Both the position numbers and the translations under genes were made by a program. A stretch of 64,000 bases of DNA from Rhynchopus euleeides (lineage: Eukaryota; Euglenozoa; Diplonemea; Diplonemida; Diplonemidae): NCBI GenBank assembly GCA_963210315.1, contig OY723239.1, positions 1,707,501 to 1,771,500 of the forward strand, in the 5' to 3' direction. The stretch's first letter is position 1. Each line of letters begins with the position of its first letter. The notes under the pieces are model-generated. The model had not been told where the DNA came from, searched no databases, and was given only the letters and a program-made list of their open reading frames with translations. Below are positions 60,590 to 64,000 of the stretch, piece after piece.

Positions 60590-60770
60590 CACGGTGGGAT
60601 CTTGTAAATTTTACATGTATAACTACAAGTATATACATGTATTATACATGTATAATACTTGCATGTCAACTATTATACATGTATAATACATGTATATGCC
60701 TGAAATATACATGTAAAAATACATGTATATCAAGTAAAAATACATGTATAATACTTGCATGTCAACTATT
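60590..60770 (+). mobile_element. Partial copy of the palindromic ACATGTAT element
   Basis: Starts CACGGTGGGATCTTGTAAA like 34276 and follows that copy closely for 180 bp. It then changes abruptly at GGGGGTCTTCGCT, a word also present at 29155 and (reversed) at about 31540 in the non-autonomous transposon. Confidence 0.85.
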
Positions 60771-61075
60771 AGGGGGTCTTCGCTAGCCGGTGCAAAAAAG
60801 TGCAGGCTGGTGCAGGGCAAAATGGGCCAAATCGGAGGCAAAAAAAGGGCGGGGAGTTGGGTGGCCCCTAGCTGGGAGCACGCATTTGGACCCAAAAAAT
60901 AATGTCGAGCGGTCCCTGTGCATTGTTCAGCCCTCACAGGACGAGAAGGCACGGCGGGGCCCGTGTCACGGGTAAACATTGAGATCAACCTGTCATCCTG
61001 GGCCAAGCCAAGATGGGAGCTGGCCGCCTGGGGCAATGCAGGAGCAACGGCTAGTGCTCGTGCTGGCACGAAGCG
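60771..61075. other. Non-coding lead-in to the 31-bp array
   Basis: AAAATGGGCC and GGTGCAGG words; no gene. The style and the GGGGGTCTTCGCT start suggest a further member of the non-autonomous transposon group; this is inference. Confidence 0.35.
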
Positions 61076-62134
61076 GAGCCAGGCAGTGCTGTCCCGAGAA
61101 CGGGCCGAGCCAGACAGTGCTGTCCCAAGGGTGGGCCGAGCCAGACAGTGATGTCCCGAGAATGGGCCGAGCCAGACAGTGCTGTCCCGAGAACGGGCCG
61201 AGCCAGACAGTGCTGTCCCGAGAATGGGCCGAGCCAGACAGTGCTGTCCCGAGAACGGGCCGAGCCAGACAGTGCTGTCCCAAGGGTGGGCCGAGCCAGA
61301 CAGTGATGTCCCGAGAATGGGCCGAGCCAGGCAGTGCTGTCCCAAGGGTGGGCCGAGCCAGACAGTGCTGTCCCGAGAACGGGCCGAGCCAGACAGTGCT
61401 GTCCCGAGAATGGGCCGAGCCAGGCAGTGCTGTCCCAAGGGTGGGCCGAGCCAGACAGTGCTGTCCCGAGAATGGGCCGAGCCAGACAGTGCTGTCCCGA
61501 GAACGGGCCGAGCCAGACAGTGCTGTCCCGAGAATGGGCCGAGCCAGACAGTGCTGTCCCGAGAACGGGCCGAGCCAGACAGTGCTGTCCCGAGAATGGG
61601 TCGAGCCAGGCAGTGCTGTCCCAAGGGTGGGCCGAGCCAGACAGTGCTGTCCCGAGAATGGGCCGAGCCAGACAGTGCTGTCCCGAGAATGGGCCGAGCC
61701 AGACAGTGCTGTCCCGAGAATGGGCCGAGCCAGGCAGTGCTGTCCCAAGGGTGGGCCGAGCCAGACAGTGCTGTCCCGAGAATGGGCCGAGCCAGACAGT
61801 GCTGTCCCGAGAATGGGCCGAGCCAGACAGTGCTGTCCCGAGAATGGGCCGAGCCAGACAGTGCTGTCCCGAGGGTGGGCCGAGCTAGGCAGTGCTGTCC
61901 CGAGAATGGGCCGAGCCAGGCAGTGCTGTCCCAAGGGTGGGCCGAGCCAGACAGTGCTGTCCCGAGAATGGGCCGAGCCAGACAGTGCTGTCCCGAGAAC
62001 GGGCCGAGCCAGACAGTGCTGTCCCGAGGGTGGGCCGAGCTAGGCAGTGCTGTCCCGAGAATGGGCCGAGCCACGCAGTCCTGTCCAGAGGGTGGGCCGA
62101 GCCAGGCAGTGATGTCCCGAGGGTGGGCCGACAT
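61076..62134. repeat. 31-bp tandem array (CAGTGCTGTCC), about 34 units
   Basis: The unit is CGAGCCAGACAGTGCTGTCC then CGAGAATGGGC, with variants CAAGGGTGGGC and GGCAGTG. Open frames of up to 558 residues on either strand come only from the repeat. Confidence 0.97.
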
Positions 62135-62819
62135 CACATCCGGTCTCGGCCCGCTGTCTGGACCGCAGCAACAAGAAATCTGCGCTGCATGCACAGGAGC
62201 AGGGGGACTTGGCCCGTCCGCACTCCGACATTGCACCGCGCTGCCCCAGCGCTCCAGATCACAAGCCCCCCTGTGCCGCAGGAGGTGGAGACGTCGCACA
62301 CCAGCAGGATGACGTCGCAGACCAGTTCACCACCCCCAACAGTAGGTCACACTCCGCCTCGCCTGTAGGCCGTCTACTGTATGCAGGAGTCTGCGTGTGT
62401 TGATAAAGACACACACGCCCGGCACACCTGATTCTATGGGCAGTGCTCGTAACTCTCTCGGCGCCAAGTCGAAGCTGAGCAAGATTTGGTTGGACGGTGC
62501 AAATATAGCTAGCCTTGCGGGCTCGCTAAGACACTCTCCGAGCTAGCTACATGAACACAACATTGCACATCGCACGGTTTCGAAGGATGGGTACGCGATG
62601 CGGGTTTAGGTCTTGTGCTAATGTTACACACAGCAAGATCCCTGACGGAGGGGATCGATGGAGGCACTGAGGAGATCATGACTGGGAAGGGGTCCTGCAT
62701 CGAACCCCCTCTGAGTGGAGCAAACACTCGGTACTCCGGGTGCCACGTTCTGCTCGGCTGGACATCACCCCGAGGTCGTGGCCACGGCCCCCGACCACTC
62801 ACTGCGGGGAGCTTCCCGT
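62135..62819. other. Spacer between 31-bp arrays
   Basis: Short open frames, none recognisable. Confidence 0.35.
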
Positions 62820-63168
62820 CCAGACAGTGTCTGGACATCACTCCTGGGCTCGACCCACTGGGCCGAGCCGACGAGTCGTGTCCAGACACTGGGCCGAGCC
62901 CAGGAGTGATGTCCAGACCCTGGGCCGAGCCCAGGAGTGCTGTCCACACTGGGCCGAGCCAGGGCGTGATGTCCAGACCCTGGGCCGAGCCAGGGAGTGG
63001 TGTCCAGACCCTGGGCCGAGCCCAGGAGTGCTGTCCAGACACTGGGCCGAGCTCAGGAGTGCTGTCCAGTCCCTGGGCCGAGCCAGGGAGTGGTGTCCAG
63101 ACACTGGGCCGAGCCAGGGAGTGATGTCCAGTCCCTGGGCCGAGCCCAGGAGTGCTGTCCAGACACTG
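62820..63168. repeat. 31-bp tandem array (GTCCAGACCC), about 11 units
   Basis: The unit is GTCCAGACCCTGGGCCGAGC then CCAGGAGTGCT. It shares GGGCCGAGCC and AGTGCTGTCC with the array at 61.1-62.1 kb, so the two are related. Confidence 0.95.
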
Positions 63169-63384
63169 ACGATGTCCTGCCTCATACCCGCCATGCCCGC
63201 AATGCACTTCCGGATCACATGGTTGTGGATTTCTAGCGCCTTCCGCATTCCCTCGAAAGACTTCTCCAAGCAGAGGGTCGAGGCCTGCACGTCTGTGACC
63301 ACGAGTGTCGTGATCTTCGTCTCTGTGGAGTAGTCATCGAAGAGCAGCGCCTGCTGGCTGTCTTCGTTCAGCATCCTACGACTA
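63169..63384. other. Spacer between 31-bp arrays
   Basis: No repeat. The minus strand stays open through it, with a plausible but unrecognised stretch (DIQVQASTLCLEKSFEGMR-like reading). Could hold a small exon; unsupported. Confidence 0.25.
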
Positions 63385-64000
63385 GGCCGGCTATGGGCCG
63401 ATCTCGCCCGTACTGGGCCGGACATGGGCCGATCTCGGCAGTACTGGGCCGGCTATGGGCCGATCTCGCACGTACTGGGCCGGCTATGGGCCGATCTCGG
63501 CAGTGCTGGGCCGGCTATGGGCCGATCTCGCCCGTACTGCGCCGGACATGGGCCGATCTCGCCCGTACTGGGCCGGCTATGGGCCGATCTCGCACGTACT
63601 GGGCCGGACATGGGCCGATCTCGGCAGTGCTGGGCCGGCTACGGGCCGATCTCGCACGTACTGGGCCGGACATGGGCCGATCTCGGCAGTACTGGGCCGG
63701 CTATGGGCCGATCTCGGCAGTGCTGGGCCGGCTATGGGCCGATCTCGCCCGTACTGGGCTGGACATGGGCCGATCTCGGCAGTGCTGGGCCGGCTATGGG
63801 CCGATCTCGCCCGTACTGGGCCGGCTATGGGCCGATCTCGCCCGTACTGGGCCGGCTATGGGCCGATCTCGGCAGTGCTGGGCCGGCTATGGGCCGATCT
63901 CGCCCGTACTGGGCCGGCTATGGGCCGATCTCGGCAGTGCTGGGCCGGCTATGGGCCGATCTCGTCCGTACTGGGCCGGCTATGGGCCGATCTTGGCAGT
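63385..64000. repeat. 31-bp tandem array (GGGCCGGCTATGGGCCG), runs off the window
   Basis: The unit is ACTGGGCCGGCTATGGGCCG then ATCTCGCCCGT, alternating irregularly with GGCAGTG-ended units. About 20 units are seen and the array continues beyond 64000. Confidence 0.97.

Noticed and set aside
60623-62312. Frames of up to 558 residues on both strands
   Set aside because: A product of the 31-bp array; both strands and several frames are open over the same bases.

Overview
The window is a stretch of eukaryotic nuclear DNA, very rich in mobile elements and satellites, with only one recognisable host gene (a sulfatase). GT-AG introns, class I and class II transposons, a restriction-like-endonuclease LINE and many satellites rule out a bacterial or organellar origin. 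A microbial alga or protist fits best. I cannot name the species from sequence alone.

Layout. (1) 282-9550 is a 9.3-kb DNA transposon with short terminal inverted repeats. It carries one large minus-strand gene with three exons: an RNase H-like, transposase-like N-terminal part, then an OTU cysteine-protease domain. Upstream of the gene lies a 31-bp tandem array. (2) 9556-17508 holds two near-identical tyrosine-recombinase (DIRS-type) retroelement copies in tandem, sharing one terminal repeat. (3) 17509-23336 is a nest of small inverted-repeat elements. The best case is a hAT-like element inside a Mutator-like element inside an older 150-bp repeat. (4) 23480-25420 is a 50-bp satellite, followed by degenerate spacer with a 399-bp MITE. 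(5) 28434-33414 is a 5-kb non-autonomous relative of the 282-9550 element with a clean 5-bp target duplication. (6) 34276-34918 is an almost wholly palindromic ACATGTAT-rich element. (7) 37677-43925 is a sulfatase gene split just after its catalytic cysteine motif by an antisense DIRS-type retroelement (38158-42413). (8) 47.2-54.5 kb is a LINE of the R2/NeSL kind whose 1931-residue protein carries OTU-like protease modules at both ends and a duplicated OTU plus zinc-finger block at its C terminus. (9) 54.6-60.8 kb is dispersed repeats, including a hAT relic that interrupts a 184-bp tandem repeat. (10) 61.1-64.0 kb holds three arrays with different sequences, all with 31-bp units.

The main point is that the OTU protease fold has been taken up by two unrelated mobile elements here, a DNA transposon and a LINE. 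The DNA transposon can be tied to a deletion-derivative relative by shared ends and subterminal sequence. Most long open frames elsewhere are by-products of tandem repeats whose units lack stops, and are not annotated as genes.
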